Assembly: GCF_014646195.1 (NCBI RefSeq) | Contig: NZ_BMMZ01000002.1 | Coordinates: forward strand, 434,001 to 498,000 | From: Microlunatus endophyticus | Lineage (GTDB): Bacteria; Actinomycetota; Actinomycetes; Propionibacteriales; Propionibacteriaceae | Direction of reading: 5' to 3' | Length of the DNA: 64,000 nt | Shown here: piece by piece, positions 56,019 to 64,000 of the stretch | Layout of the letters: every line of letters begins with the position of its first letter | How positions within the stretch are numbered: the first letter of the stretch is position 1 | The notes under the pieces: generated by a model | The model's input: only the letters and a program-made list of their open reading frames with translations | Databases searched by the model: none | Told to the model about the DNA's origin: nothing | Program-made: the position numbers and the translations under genes

Positions 56019-58166
56019 ATGACCCAGATCGACCTGCCGACACCGACCGAAGAAGCCGTCCTCGGAGCACAACTGGACGCCGACGGCGCGACCTTCGGGC
56101 TGTGGGCACCACGTGCCACCCGAGTTGAGTTGGCGCTGGTCGACGAGGACCGTACGCAGCACAACCACGACATGGAACTCGGCGCGGACGGCGTCTGGCG
56201 GGTGCACGTCCCGGGTGTCGTCGCCGAGCAGCGCTACGGCTTCCGGGTGCATGGTGAGTGGGCGCCCGAGGACGGCCGCCGTTTCAACCCGGCCAAGCTG
56301 CTGCTCGACCCGTACGCGCGTGCGATCACCGGCGGCGTCGACTATGCCGGCCCGATCTCCGACCACACCACCGAGTCCGATTTCACCCCGGACCCGACCG
56401 ACTCCTTCCAGGCCGTGCCGCTGAGCGTCGTGGTCGAGGACACCCCGGCGCCGGAGCCGATCGCCCGGCGGCGTCCGCTGGCGGAATCGGTGATCTACGA
56501 GACCCACGTCAAGGGCTACACCCAACTGCACCCGCAGGTCCCCGAGCACCTGCGCGGCACGTTCGCCGGCCTGGCCTACCCGGCCGTGATCGAGGATCTG
56601 CAGGATCTCGGCATCACCGCGATCGAGTTGCTCCCTGTGCACCACTTCGTGTCGGAGCCGTTCCTGATCGGCCGCGGGCTGACCAATTTCTGGGGCTACA
56701 ACACCCTCGGCTTCTTCGCCCCGCACGCCTTCTACTGCTCGGTCGGGACAATGGGTCAGCAGGTCCGTGAATTCAAGGAGATGGTGACGGCCTTCCATCA
56801 GGCCGGCATCGAGGTGATCCTCGACGTGGTCTTCAACCACACCGGCGAGGGCGGGCACGAGGGACCGACCCTGTGCTTCCGGGGCATCGATCACGCGGGC
56901 TACTACCGGCTGACCCAGGACCAACGCAACGACTACGACGTCACCGGTACCGGCAACTCCGTCGACACCAGCAATCCGGGCGTGGTCCGGATGATCATGG
57001 ACTCATTGCGCTACTGGGTGACCGAGATGGGCGTGGACGGCTTCCGCTTCGACCTGGCCACCACGCTGTTGCGGGACGGCCATCACAACGTCACCCAGGA
57101 TCATCCGCTCAAGACCGCGATCGCCCAGGACCCGGTCCTGGCTGATATCAAGATGATCGCCGAGCCCTGGGACGTCGGTCCGTACGGCTATCAAGTCGGC
57201 CGCTTCGGCCCCCGCTGGAGTGAGTGGAACGACCGGTTCCGCGGCCTCGTCCGCGACTACTGGCGCGGCAATTCCGACGTCCAGGAGCTCGCCGCCCGGC
57301 TGGTCGGATCACCTGACCTTTTCGATCATGACGGCCGGACCGCCGCAGCCAGCGTCAACTTCGTCACCGCCCACGACGGCTTCACCCTCCGCGACCTGGT
57401 CACCTACGACCTGAAACACAACCAGGCCAACGGCGAGGGCAACCGGGACGGTTCGGACGACAATCGGTCCTGGAACTGCGGATTCGAGGGTGAGACCAGC
57501 GACCCGGGTGTCAACGCGTTACGTCACCGGCAGGCCAAGAACCTGTTGATCACCACGGTGCTGGCCGCGGGAGTGCCGATGATCACTGCAGCCGACGAGA
57601 TCGGCCGGACGCAGGACGGCAACAACAACGCCTACTGCCAGGACGGGCCGATCTCCTGGGTGAACTGGGGTGATGCCGAGACGTGGAGCGACCTGCGCGA
57701 CCTGACCCGGACCGTCTTGCGGCTGCGGCGCGATCATCCGGTGCTGCGCTCGGACAAGTTCCGGCATGGCGACGAGGTGATCGGCAAGGACGGCGAGCCG
57801 ACCGGGCGCAAGAATCTCGCCTGGTTCGCGGGCTATCCGCACGATCTGCAAGGCGAGATGACCGTCAACGAGTGGCAGGACCAGAGCCGGCGGACGCTCG
57901 GGATGTACATCGCCGACAACGCATCCGACGATGCCGAGGGTGCCGAGGGTGCCGACGACAACGCTGCCGATGATGCTCTGCTGATCTGGTTCCACGCCGG
58001 AGCGGATCCGGTCGAGGTGCAACTTCCCGGCGGTGCTTGGGGCAGCAGCTACAAGGTCCTGGCCCACACCGGTACGGAGGGTGAGCTGCCCGATGAGCCG
58101 GTGCCGGGCGACAGCCTGTTGACCATTCCCGGGCGGACGATCGTCATCCTGCAACCAGAAGCGTAA
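56019..58166 (+). CDS. glgX: Glycogen debranching enzyme
   Basis: A 715-aa GH13 isoamylase-type enzyme removing alpha-1,6 branches from phosphorylase-limited glycogen. An N-terminal CBM48 domain (ATFGLWAPRATRVELALV) precedes the barrel. Catalytic residues are the Asp of GFRFDLATTL (about 345), the Glu of AEPWDVGP (about 381) and the Asp of FVTAHDGFTL (about 451). ATG 56019 starts the conserved sequence; TATCCT at 55982 may be its -10. An acidic insert (DDAEGAEGADDNAADD) lies near the end. It overlaps the convergent TetR gene by 23 bp and works with glgP downstream. Confidence 0.95.
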   Translation: MTQIDLPTPTEEAVLGAQLDADGATFGLWAPRATRVELALVDEDRTQHNHDMELGADGVWRVHVPGVVAEQRYGFRVHGEWAPEDGRRFNPAKLLLDPYARAITGGVDYAGPISDHTTESDFTPDPTDSFQAVPLSVVVEDTPAPEPIARRRPLAESVIYETHVKGYTQLHPQVPEHLRGTFAGLAYPAVIEDLQDLGITAIELLPVHHFVSEPFLIGRGLTNFWGYNTLGFFAPHAFYCSVGTMGQQVREFKEMVTAFHQAGIEVILDVVFNHTGEGGHEGPTLCFRGIDHAGYYRLTQDQRNDYDVTGTGNSVDTSNPGVVRMIMDSLRYWVTEMGVDGFRFDLATTLLRDGHHNVTQDHPLKTAIAQDPVLADIKMIAEPWDVGPYGYQVGRFGPRWSEWNDRFRGLVRDYWRGNSDVQELAARLVGSPDLFDHDGRTAAASVNFVTAHDGFTLRDLVTYDLKHNQANGEGNRDGSDDNRSWNCGFEGETSDPGVNALRHRQAKNLLITTVLAAGVPMITAADEIGRTQDGNNNAYCQDGPISWVNWGDAETWSDLRDLTRTVLRLRRDHPVLRSDKFRHGDEVIGKDGEPTGRKNLAWFAGYPHDLQGEMTVNEWQDQSRRTLGMYIADNASDDAEGAEGADDNAADDALLIWFHAGADPVEVQLPGGAWGSSYKVLAHTGTEGELPDEPVPGDSLLTIPGRTIVILQPEA

Positions 58167-58746
58167 GCACCTGGCTCGCGATCTCGGCCGGGGACGGCAG
58201 CGAACGCTCCCCGCCGAATCGTGTGGCCAGAGCCCGCTGGAATGCCGCACCGACGATCAGGAGTGCGACCGTTCCAAGATCGGCATCCCGGATCCGGCCG
58301 GCGGACTGCTGGGCGGCCAGGTAATCCCGTACGGGCACGACGGCCAGGTGCGGTCCCTGCTGTCCGCGATGCTCACCGAAGGCCGCGAACAGGTGCTGAT
58401 CGGCCTGGGAGGCGATCAGGCCAGGCAGGATTCGTTGGTAGTAGGCCTCGAGGAATTCCAGCAGTCGCCTGATCCCCGGCTCGGGCCCGACGTCCTGGCT
58501 GATCAACTCCTCGACCATGACCTGGTACTGCCCCACCTCGGCGAAGATGATCTCCCGGAGCAGGCCACCACGATCGCCGAAGTGGTAGAAGATACTGGAC
58601 TCCGCGACCCCGGCGCGTTCCGCGACGGCTTTGGTGGTGAATCCTGCGACGCCGACCTCGGCCAGCAACGCGGCCGCAGCGCCGACGACCGATTCCCGGA
58701 CGCCCGTACGCGGCCTGCCCCGGCCACGCCGCTGCTCACTCGTCAT
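58144..58746 (-). CDS. TetR-family transcriptional regulator
   Basis: A 200-aa repressor. The N-terminal helix-turn-helix reads AEVGVAGFTTKAVAERAGVAESSIFYHFGDRGGLL, followed by a helical ligand domain. ATG 58746 follows GGGAGGGG. It is divergent from the NmrA-like oxidoreductase gene, and a palindromic operator lies between them, so it most likely controls that gene and itself. The 3' end overlaps glgX. Confidence 0.92.
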   Translation of the reverse strand: MTSEQRRGRGRPRTGVRESVVGAAAALLAEVGVAGFTTKAVAERAGVAESSIFYHFGDRGGLLREIIFAEVGQYQVMVEELISQDVGPEPGIRRLLEFLEAYYQRILPGLIASQADQHLFAAFGEHRGQQGPHLAVVPVRDYLAAQQSAGRIRDADLGTVALLIVGAAFQRALATRFGGERSLPSPAEIASQVLTLLVAG

Positions 58747-58804
58747 CGGCCCCTCCCAGATCGTCGGTCTTAGGCCTTGCCCTCGGGACGACCGCATCCT
58801 ATCT

Positions 58805-58828
58805 TTTATTGAGTGCTTACTCGATAAA
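58805..58828. promoter_or_regulatory. TetR operator between the regulator and the oxidoreductase
   Basis: TTTATnGAGT-GCTT-ACTCnATAAA, a near-perfect 24-bp inverted repeat ending 12 bp before the oxidoreductase start. Size and symmetry suit a TetR dimer. Confidence 0.75.
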
Positions 58829-58840
58829 TAGGAGTTGATC

Positions 58841-59665
58841 ATGCGAATTCTGGTCTCAGGTGCGACCGGCAATGTGGGTGGCGCGCTGGTGAAGCAGCTG
58901 GCCGATGCCGATGTGGCGGTGCGCGCCGTCAGTCGCCGGCCCGCGGATGCCGGGCTTCCGGATGGTGTCGAGGTCGTCTTCGGCGATGCCGATCGGCCGG
59001 ACACGATCGCAGCCGCAGCACAGGATGCCGACGCCGCGTTCGTGATGACCGCCGGAAAGGACTCCGGCGCGCTCCGGGCGCTGGCCGATGCCGGCGTGCG
59101 CCGGGTGGTCTATCTGTCGGCCCTCACCGTGCAGACCAGGCCGGGCTTTCCGATCGGAGCGTGGCAGGAAGCCGCCGAGCTCGATCTCCGCCGGCTGCTG
59201 CCGGAATCCACGATCCTGCGTCCCGGGCAGTTCACCTCCAACACCCTGGCATGGCGGAAGATGGTCGGATCGGGAACGATCTACGCACCGTTTCCGGACG
59301 TCGCGACATTGATGATCGACCCGTACGACATCGCTGCCGTGGCGCGGGCCGTCCTGCTGGACCCGAGTGGCCGCTATCTGGGTGCTGCGTACGGGCTGAC
59401 CGGAGCCGAGTTGATCACGACGCGCAGACGGGTCGAGATCCTCGGCGAGGTGCTCGACCGCGACCTGCAGGTGGTCGAGATCGATCGCACGGCCGCCCGG
59501 TCGCAGATGCCGCTGCCGGAGGCGCTGGCCGATGCCGCGCTCGAGCTCAGCGCGAATCCCAATGCGGCCGAAACCGAGATTCTTCCTGCAGTGCAGGAGA
59601 TTCTCGGTCGCGAACCCCACACCTTCGCCGATTGGGTGCGAGCGAACCGGCACCACTTCGACTGA
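58841..59665 (+). CDS. NmrA-like NAD(P)H-binding oxidoreductase/quinone reductase-type protein
   Basis: A 274-aa atypical short-chain dehydrogenase. The Rossmann loop SGATGNVGG starts at about residue 6; the rest (VVYLSALTVQ, LRPGQFTSN, DPYDIAAVARAVL) fits the NmrA/NAD(P)H-binding family of stress-inducible reductases or redox sensors. ATG 58841 has AGGAG 7 nt upstream; a TTG two codons earlier is less likely. Probably induced when the divergent TetR repressor is released by a ligand. Confidence 0.85.
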   Translation: MRILVSGATGNVGGALVKQLADADVAVRAVSRRPADAGLPDGVEVVFGDADRPDTIAAAAQDADAAFVMTAGKDSGALRALADAGVRRVVYLSALTVQTRPGFPIGAWQEAAELDLRRLLPESTILRPGQFTSNTLAWRKMVGSGTIYAPFPDVATLMIDPYDIAAVARAVLLDPSGRYLGAAYGLTGAELITTRRRVEILGEVLDRDLQVVEIDRTAARSQMPLPEALADAALELSANPNAAETEILPAVQEILGREPHTFADWVRANRHHFD

Positions 59666-59701
59666 GGGCCGTCGGGCTTGGGCCTCGCTTCGCCGGCAGG
59701 C

Positions 59702-61603
59702 TCAGGCGATCAGATCGAGTGCGCGTCGAATCCGGTTCTCCATCACACTCTCCGTCCGGTTGAGGGCGTCCCAGAGTGTGCGGGCGAGGTTGCCGGTGCC
59801 GAGGTCGTAGGTGCCGCCCGGGTTGACGATCAGGACGCGTCCGTAGCTGGTTTTCCAGACCCGGGTGTCGGGGTCGGGTTGACGCACGTTGATGTGTCCG
59901 AAGGTTTTGTGCCGGTGTTCGCGCCGGGTCAGCGGGGCGAGGTTGTCGGGGCTGGTCTGTCCGGGTGGCCCGCCACGGTCCGCTGGCAGGTAGGGAATGG
60001 TGTGGTCAAGATCGTTGCGCCGGTTGAGGCTGTTGGACCAGGGGAACCGGGATGCCGGGGACAGGGTGAGCAGCGTCTCCCGCATCGCAGCCGGGATCTC
60101 GTACCGATCGACCGCGGTGATGCTGCCGGTGTCGATGACGGGTTGGAGTTTGACCGTGCAGGCCTGACCGAGCCAGTGCCGGACTGTGTCGAGATACAGC
60201 GGGCCGAGGCCTTCGACCCGGGCCAGTCGGGCTTGCGGATCGGCCGGCCCGAACGGGCCGTCCAGCGATGCGTCGGAGATGTGGAGGTGCAGGATCGCCG
60301 ACGGCTGCAGCTTGGTGAAGTCGAGCTGTCGGATCAGCCCGGTCACCAGCTCGGCGATTACGACTTCACGAACCGCCTCCGATGCGGCATCCTGCGCCCG
60401 GTCAGCCCCAACACCGTCCGCCACCGCATCCGCCCCATCAGTAGAGGCTGCACTGGCATCGGTTGCGCTGCCGTGGGGCACGGCGTCCGCGGCTTCGTCC
60501 CCAGGCTTGTTCGTGGCCGAGTTGTTCGTGGCGGGGTTGTTCGTGGCGGGGTTGTTCGTGGCGGGGTTGTTCGTGGCGGGGTTGTTCGTGGCGGGGTTGT
60601 TCGTGGCCGGCTCGTGCTGGTCGTCGGCGGTCGGCACCTCGGGCTGTGCGGGCTGCCACCGATCTTGAGATCCCGGCCGATGATCATCGTGGTCCTGGAG
60701 GTGGGTGAGGGTGTCGGCGGCTTGGTCGAACAGGCCGGGTTGGTGGGCTTCCAGCTGGATCCGGACGGCGAGTCCGGGGTTGGTCTGCAACAGCTGGGCG
60801 GCGACTGCCCGCCATTCGTCCAACCCATCCCGCCCATCGGCACGACCTTCAGCGGCGTCGGCGCCGCGGACCGGGACTCCTGGGGGTAGTTGGTCTTTGC
60901 GGGCTTTGAGGATTTTGGCCAGGGTGGTGATCGCCGTCCAGGAGGCGCGGGCGTCGGCTTCGGTGGTGTGGAAGTACAGGTAGGTCATCCCGTTCGCATC
61001 CGGGCGGCCTTTACGCACGTACCGGTCCCGGACCGCGGCTGCGGCTTCTTGTTCGAGGCGTTCTTGGTCGACGCGTTTGATCTGGGCGTCGAGCAGGTTG
61101 TCCAACCGTTGCCCCAGCGTCAACCGCGGCAACGATCCGGACAGGTGCCGCTCAATGTCTCCGGCCTGTGGCTTCGACAGGTGCCGGGTCCGGAAGGTGA
61201 CTCGGTGGACGGTGTCGCGGCGGACCCGGCCGAACCGGATCTGGGTCCACAACTGCGGCATCCGGTCCCGGGCATCCAGGGCGTCGGCGATCAGGTTGCG
61301 GCCCTGGTCGGGACTCATCCCGATCTCACACCCCAATGCACCGGCGGCGGTCTCGGCCACATCCGGGGTGCCGGCCCCGCCGAACAGGACCGCGTCCTCC
61401 CCGTAGACGTCCAACCGCTCAGCCGGGCTGAGCAGGCTGTCCGACGGGTGCAGGTCGGCCCACTGGGCGGCCGCGATCAACAGGTCGCAGCCGGCACGCT
61501 TCTCGGCCAGCATCGAAGCTCGAGCGGCAGCCAGCACGCTGCGCTCGTCCAACTCCCCCGATGCCGAATCCATGCCAGGAACGGTATCCGGCACCACCGA
61601 CAC
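59702..61603 (-). CDS. DUF222/HNH endonuclease domain protein (13E12-like)
   Basis: A 633-aa protein of the DUF222-HNH family common in actinobacteria (the mycobacterial 13E12 group). The C-terminal HNH nuclease motif is RRNDLDHTIPY...NLAPLTRREHRHKTFGH. The middle holds seven copies of a PATNN-type pentapeptide and an Ala/Asp-rich linker, splitting DUF222 from the nuclease half. Starts GTG 61603 or ATG 61573 are both possible; neither has a strong ribosome site. These genes are often repeated and sometimes mobile; role uncertain. Confidence 0.85.
   Translation of the reverse strand: MSVVPDTVPGMDSASGELDERSVLAAARASMLAEKRAGCDLLIAAAQWADLHPSDSLLSPAERLDVYGEDAVLFGGAGTPDVAETAAGALGCEIGMSPDQGRNLIADALDARDRMPQLWTQIRFGRVRRDTVHRVTFRTRHLSKPQAGDIERHLSGSLPRLTLGQRLDNLLDAQIKRVDQERLEQEAAAAVRDRYVRKGRPDANGMTYLYFHTTEADARASWTAITTLAKILKARKDQLPPGVPVRGADAAEGRADGRDGLDEWRAVAAQLLQTNPGLAVRIQLEAHQPGLFDQAADTLTHLQDHDDHRPGSQDRWQPAQPEVPTADDQHEPATNNPATNNPATNNPATNNPATNNPATNNSATNKPGDEAADAVPHGSATDASAASTDGADAVADGVGADRAQDAASEAVREVVIAELVTGLIRQLDFTKLQPSAILHLHISDASLDGPFGPADPQARLARVEGLGPLYLDTVRHWLGQACTVKLQPVIDTGSITAVDRYEIPAAMRETLLTLSPASRFPWSNSLNRRNDLDHTIPYLPADRGGPPGQTSPDNLAPLTRREHRHKTFGHINVRQPDPDTRVWKTSYGRVLIVNPGGTYDLGTGNLARTLWDALNRTESVMENRIRRALDLIA
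60506..60610 (-). repeat. Seven 15-bp tandem repeats encoding ATNNP units
   Basis: Plus-strand unit GTTGTTCGTGGCGGG, seven times end to end; the five inner units are nearly or fully identical and the outer ones differ by one or two bases. Encodes the Pro-Ala-Thr-Asn-Asn linker of the HNH protein. Such arrays usually vary in copy number between strains. Confidence 0.92.
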
Positions 61604-61673
61604 GATCCATCCCTATGTTCGAATCTGTGGATAACCCTTCAAACCACTTCCGAGGCTGTGGAGAAGCAGCGGT

Positions 61674-64000
61674 CTACGGCTCGCTGATCTTCGGCAGTGC
61701 CGCCAGCCCCAGCTCGGCATCGCTGGCCAGATCGGGATGGTGCGGCACCACCCGTACGGTGTAGCCGATCGATCCGGCCCGGTGCGTGGAGACCGTGCCC
61801 TGGTATCGACGGACGCCGTCGGGCTGGTCGACTCCGGCCGGGAACGGATAGCTCTGGATGTCCAGCAACTCGTCGTCGGGACCGACCCGTCCGGCTACCA
61901 TCTGCACCTCGATCTCCTCCGGCCGGAGCTCCCCCAGCCGGACAAGCGCGCTGACATCGATAGTGGCGCCGACCTCGACGGTCTCACCGCCGAGGCTCTC
62001 GACATGATCAACACTGACCTGCGGCCAGAGTTCGCGGACCCGTCGCTTCCAGGCGGCGAGTTCCTCGGCCGACGTCGGGGTCGCCGACACGCGCCGTGAC
62101 GACGCGGTCGCCGGAGTGTAGAGCTTCTGGACGTAATCGCGGACCATCCGCGACGCGAGCACCTTCGGGCCAAGCCCGGCGACGGTCTCGATCATCGCCT
62201 GGATCCAGCGCTGGGGCAGGCCGTGGCTGTCGGTGTCGTAGAAGCGCTCCACGATCTCGTTCTCGATGATCTCGTACAGCGCCCGCGCCTCGAGATCGTC
62301 GCGCTGGTTGGGATCCTCCACCCCTTCGGCCGACGGGATCGCCCAGCCGAAGGCCGGGTCGTACCACTCGTCCCACCAGCCGTCCCGGATCGAGAGGTTG
62401 GCAGCGCCGTTCAGTGCTGCCTTCATCCCCGACGTACCGCAGGCCTCGTAGGGACGCAGCGGATTGTTCATCCAGACGTCGCAGCCCGGATACAGCGGCC
62501 GGGCCATCGCGATGTCGTAGTCGGGAAGGAAGACGATGCGATGGCGTACGTCCTCCTGATCGGCGAACTGCACCATCTGCTGGATCAGCCGCTTGCCGCC
62601 CTCGTCGTCGGGATGCGACTTGCCGGCGATGACGATCTGGATCGGACGCTCAGGGTCGGTCAGCAGCCGCTTGAGCCGCTCCGGATCCCGCAGCATCAGG
62701 GTCAGCCGTTTGTACGACGGCACCCGGCGAGCGAAGCCGAAGGTCACGATGTCCGGGTCGAGGACATCGGCGGTCCAGTCGCTGGGCAGGCCGCGGGTGA
62801 CCGCGCTGGCCGTCAGCCGCTCCCGTGCCATCTCGACCAGGTCGATCCGCATCCGGCGCTTCATCGTCCAGATCGTCGCCCGGTCGACGCGCTCGAGCCC
62901 GGCCCAGTCGTAGCCGTCAAGAATGGTGTCGCCGTTGCCGCGGGCCGATTCGAGCACCTCCAGTAGCGCCGGATGGACCCAGGTCTCGTGATGCACGCCG
63001 TTGGTGATCGAGGTGATCGGGACCTCGGCGGTGTCGAAGAGCTTCCACAGACCGTGGAACATCTCCCGGGACACCTCGCCGTGCAGTTCGGACACCCCGT
63101 TGGCCCGTTGGGCCAGACGGAAGCCCATCACCGCCATATTGAATTTGGTCGGATCCCCGTCCTGGTAGTCCTCCGCCCCCAAGGCCAGCACCCGGTCTAC
63201 GGGCAACGGCTCGTAGTGAGCGAAGTATCGCCGGATCAGTTCCCGGTCGAAACGGTCGATACCGGCCGGGACCGGGGTGTGCGTGGTGAAGACGGTCCCC
63301 GCCCGAGCCTCCTCCAGCGCCGCGTCGAAGTCCAGTGCAGGTCGGCCGTCGACTCCGGTCATGTATTCCCGGATCCGTTCCAGGCCGAGGAAGCCGGCGT
63401 GGCCCTCGTTGGTGTGGAAGACCTCCGGCAACGGCGTTCCGGTGACCCGGCAGAATTCCCGGATCGCCCGTACGCCACCGACCCCCAGCAGGATCTCCTG
63501 GGCCAGCCGGTGATCGGAACCACCGCCGTAGAGCCGGTCGGTGACGTCGCGATCGGTGCCGGAGTTGAATTCGATGTCGGAGTCCAACATCAGCAGCGGG
63601 ACCCGCCCGACCTGAGCCACCCAGACCTGGGCGTACAAGGTCCGGCCGTCAAGAGGCAGCTCGATCACCACCGGCTTGTCCTGGTCGGCGTGATCATGAA
63701 GGAGTCTCAGCGGCAGGCTGTTGGGATCCAGCAGCGGATACCGCTCCTGCTGCCAACCCGAGTTGTTGAGCGACTGCTCGAAATAGCCGTGGCGGTAGAG
63801 CAGGCCGACGCCGATGATCGGGACACCGAGATCGCTGGCGGCCTTCAGATGATCACCTGCCAGGATTCCGAGACCGCCGGAATACTGCGGCAGCACCTCG
63901 GTGACCCCGAACTCCGGGGAGAAATAGCCGATCGACTTGGGTGCGTCAGCGTTGCCGGCCGCGTATTCCTGATACCACCGGTCCTCGGTCAGGTAGTCCG
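61674..64000 (-). CDS. glgP: Alpha-glucan phosphorylase (N-terminus cut by window end)
   Basis: A GT35 phosphorylase releasing glucose 1-phosphate from glycogen. The frame is open to the window edge; 774 residues are visible, beginning DYLTEDRWYQEYAAG, and IGYFSPEFGVTEVLPQYSGGLGILAGDHLK is the expected family sequence. ATG 63896 is internal, not the start. The PLP lysine is in GTSGMKAALNG. The family usually has an N-terminal DUF3417 domain, which would lie outside the window. Functionally paired with glgX. About 100 residues are probably missing. Confidence 0.93.
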   Translation of the reverse strand, partial: DYLTEDRWYQEYAAGNADAPKSIGYFSPEFGVTEVLPQYSGGLGILAGDHLKAASDLGVPIIGVGLLYRHGYFEQSLNNSGWQQERYPLLDPNSLPLRLLHDHADQDKPVVIELPLDGRTLYAQVWVAQVGRVPLLMLDSDIEFNSGTDRDVTDRLYGGGSDHRLAQEILLGVGGVRAIREFCRVTGTPLPEVFHTNEGHAGFLGLERIREYMTGVDGRPALDFDAALEEARAGTVFTTHTPVPAGIDRFDRELIRRYFAHYEPLPVDRVLALGAEDYQDGDPTKFNMAVMGFRLAQRANGVSELHGEVSREMFHGLWKLFDTAEVPITSITNGVHHETWVHPALLEVLESARGNGDTILDGYDWAGLERVDRATIWTMKRRMRIDLVEMARERLTASAVTRGLPSDWTADVLDPDIVTFGFARRVPSYKRLTLMLRDPERLKRLLTDPERPIQIVIAGKSHPDDEGGKRLIQQMVQFADQEDVRHRIVFLPDYDIAMARPLYPGCDVWMNNPLRPYEACGTSGMKAALNGAANLSIRDGWWDEWYDPAFGWAIPSAEGVEDPNQRDDLEARALYEIIENEIVERFYDTDSHGLPQRWIQAMIETVAGLGPKVLASRMVRDYVQKLYTPATASSRRVSATPTSAEELAAWKRRVRELWPQVSVDHVESLGGETVEVGATIDVSALVRLGELRPEEIEVQMVAGRVGPDDELLDIQSYPFPAGVDQPDGVRRYQGTVSTHRAGSIGYTVRVVPHHPDLASDAELGLAALPKISEP

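Noticed and set aside
59685..59705. Sequence resembling the gatA palindrome (CGGCAGGCTCAGG)
   Set aside because: Lacks the GTCCT/AGGAC arms and the TTCGACAGG centre.

Overview
The window is about 64 kb of GC-rich (roughly two-thirds G+C by eye) actinobacterial chromosome, packed with ordinary-looking housekeeping genes. Three things point to Actinobacteria: the high GC with GTG starts and ATGA/GTGA stop-start overlaps; the gene order (hisI-trpE-membrane protein-HGxxPAAW protein-trpC-trpB-trpA-...-lgt, and gatBAC...ACT...ligA...MetE-like-mnmA-iscS-etfA-etfB, which resembles the Rv1606-Rv1614 and Rv3009c-Rv3029c order in Mycobacterium tuberculosis as I remember it); and the families present (HGxxPAAW, TIGR03085, DUF222-HNH, two-protein glutamate synthase). 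My best guess at family level is a Propionibacteriaceae member close to Microlunatus, but that is inference.

Layout. 1-5.7 kb (+): an ATP-dependent NHEJ-type DNA ligase, then a translationally coupled carbohydrate cluster (large MGH1/GH63-like glucosidase, glucose-1-dehydrogenase-like SDR, Gfo/Idh oxidoreductase). 5.8-7.3 kb: a penicillin-binding protein 4-type carboxypeptidase. 7.3-12.7 kb (-): OsmC, a membrane protein, dnaE, DUF1697. 12.7 kb (+): zinc alcohol dehydrogenase. 13.8-19.9 kb (-): gltD and gltB. 20.3-29.7 kb (-): a long, mostly overlapping operon with hisI, trpE, two small membrane proteins, trpC, trpB, trpA, then a MauE-like protein, two DsbA-like proteins and lgt. 29.8-36.4 kb: a TIGR03085 protein, alpha-methylacyl-CoA racemase, gatBAC, DUF1015. 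36.5-44.6 kb: ACT protein, small membrane protein, aminoglycoside-phosphotransferase-like protein, ligA, a heterodimeric ABC exporter. 44.6-49.8 kb (-): MetE-like protein, mnmA, iscS, etfA, etfB. 49.9-55.9 kb (-): GH3 beta-xylosidase/glucosidase, S9 peptidase, DUF3592, enoyl-CoA hydratase. 56-64 kb: glgX, a TetR regulator divergent from an NmrA-like oxidoreductase, a DUF222-HNH protein, and glgP cut by the window end. I saw no tRNA, rRNA, CRISPR array, insertion sequence or prophage.

The most unusual structure is a dispersed element whose core is exactly 36 bp, present four times (2125, 29212, 30451, 31733). It has CGCCG/CGGCG ends (one copy degenerate at one end). Two copies lie between genes, just past stop codons. 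The other two lie inside coding sequence, in the same frame, adding nearly the same peptide (RHAA[N/S]IE[D/E]Y[V/A]TPR) to two unrelated enzymes, the glucosidase and TrpE. All four copies are open in that frame. This looks like a protein-invading palindromic repeat family comparable in concept to the Rickettsia palindromic elements.

Other points: the conserved N-terminus of iscS has no ATG/GTG/TTG start and is linked to etfA by a 17-codon ORF through GTGA and CTGA overlaps. The Shine-Dalgarno/start module of the CoA racemase is tandemly duplicated with a 16-bp period. At least eight genes have TANNNT 6-8 nt before the start and little or no Shine-Dalgarno, suggesting leaderless mRNAs. Three good operator candidates are visible, upstream of the GH3 gene, etfB, and between the TetR and NmrA-like genes.
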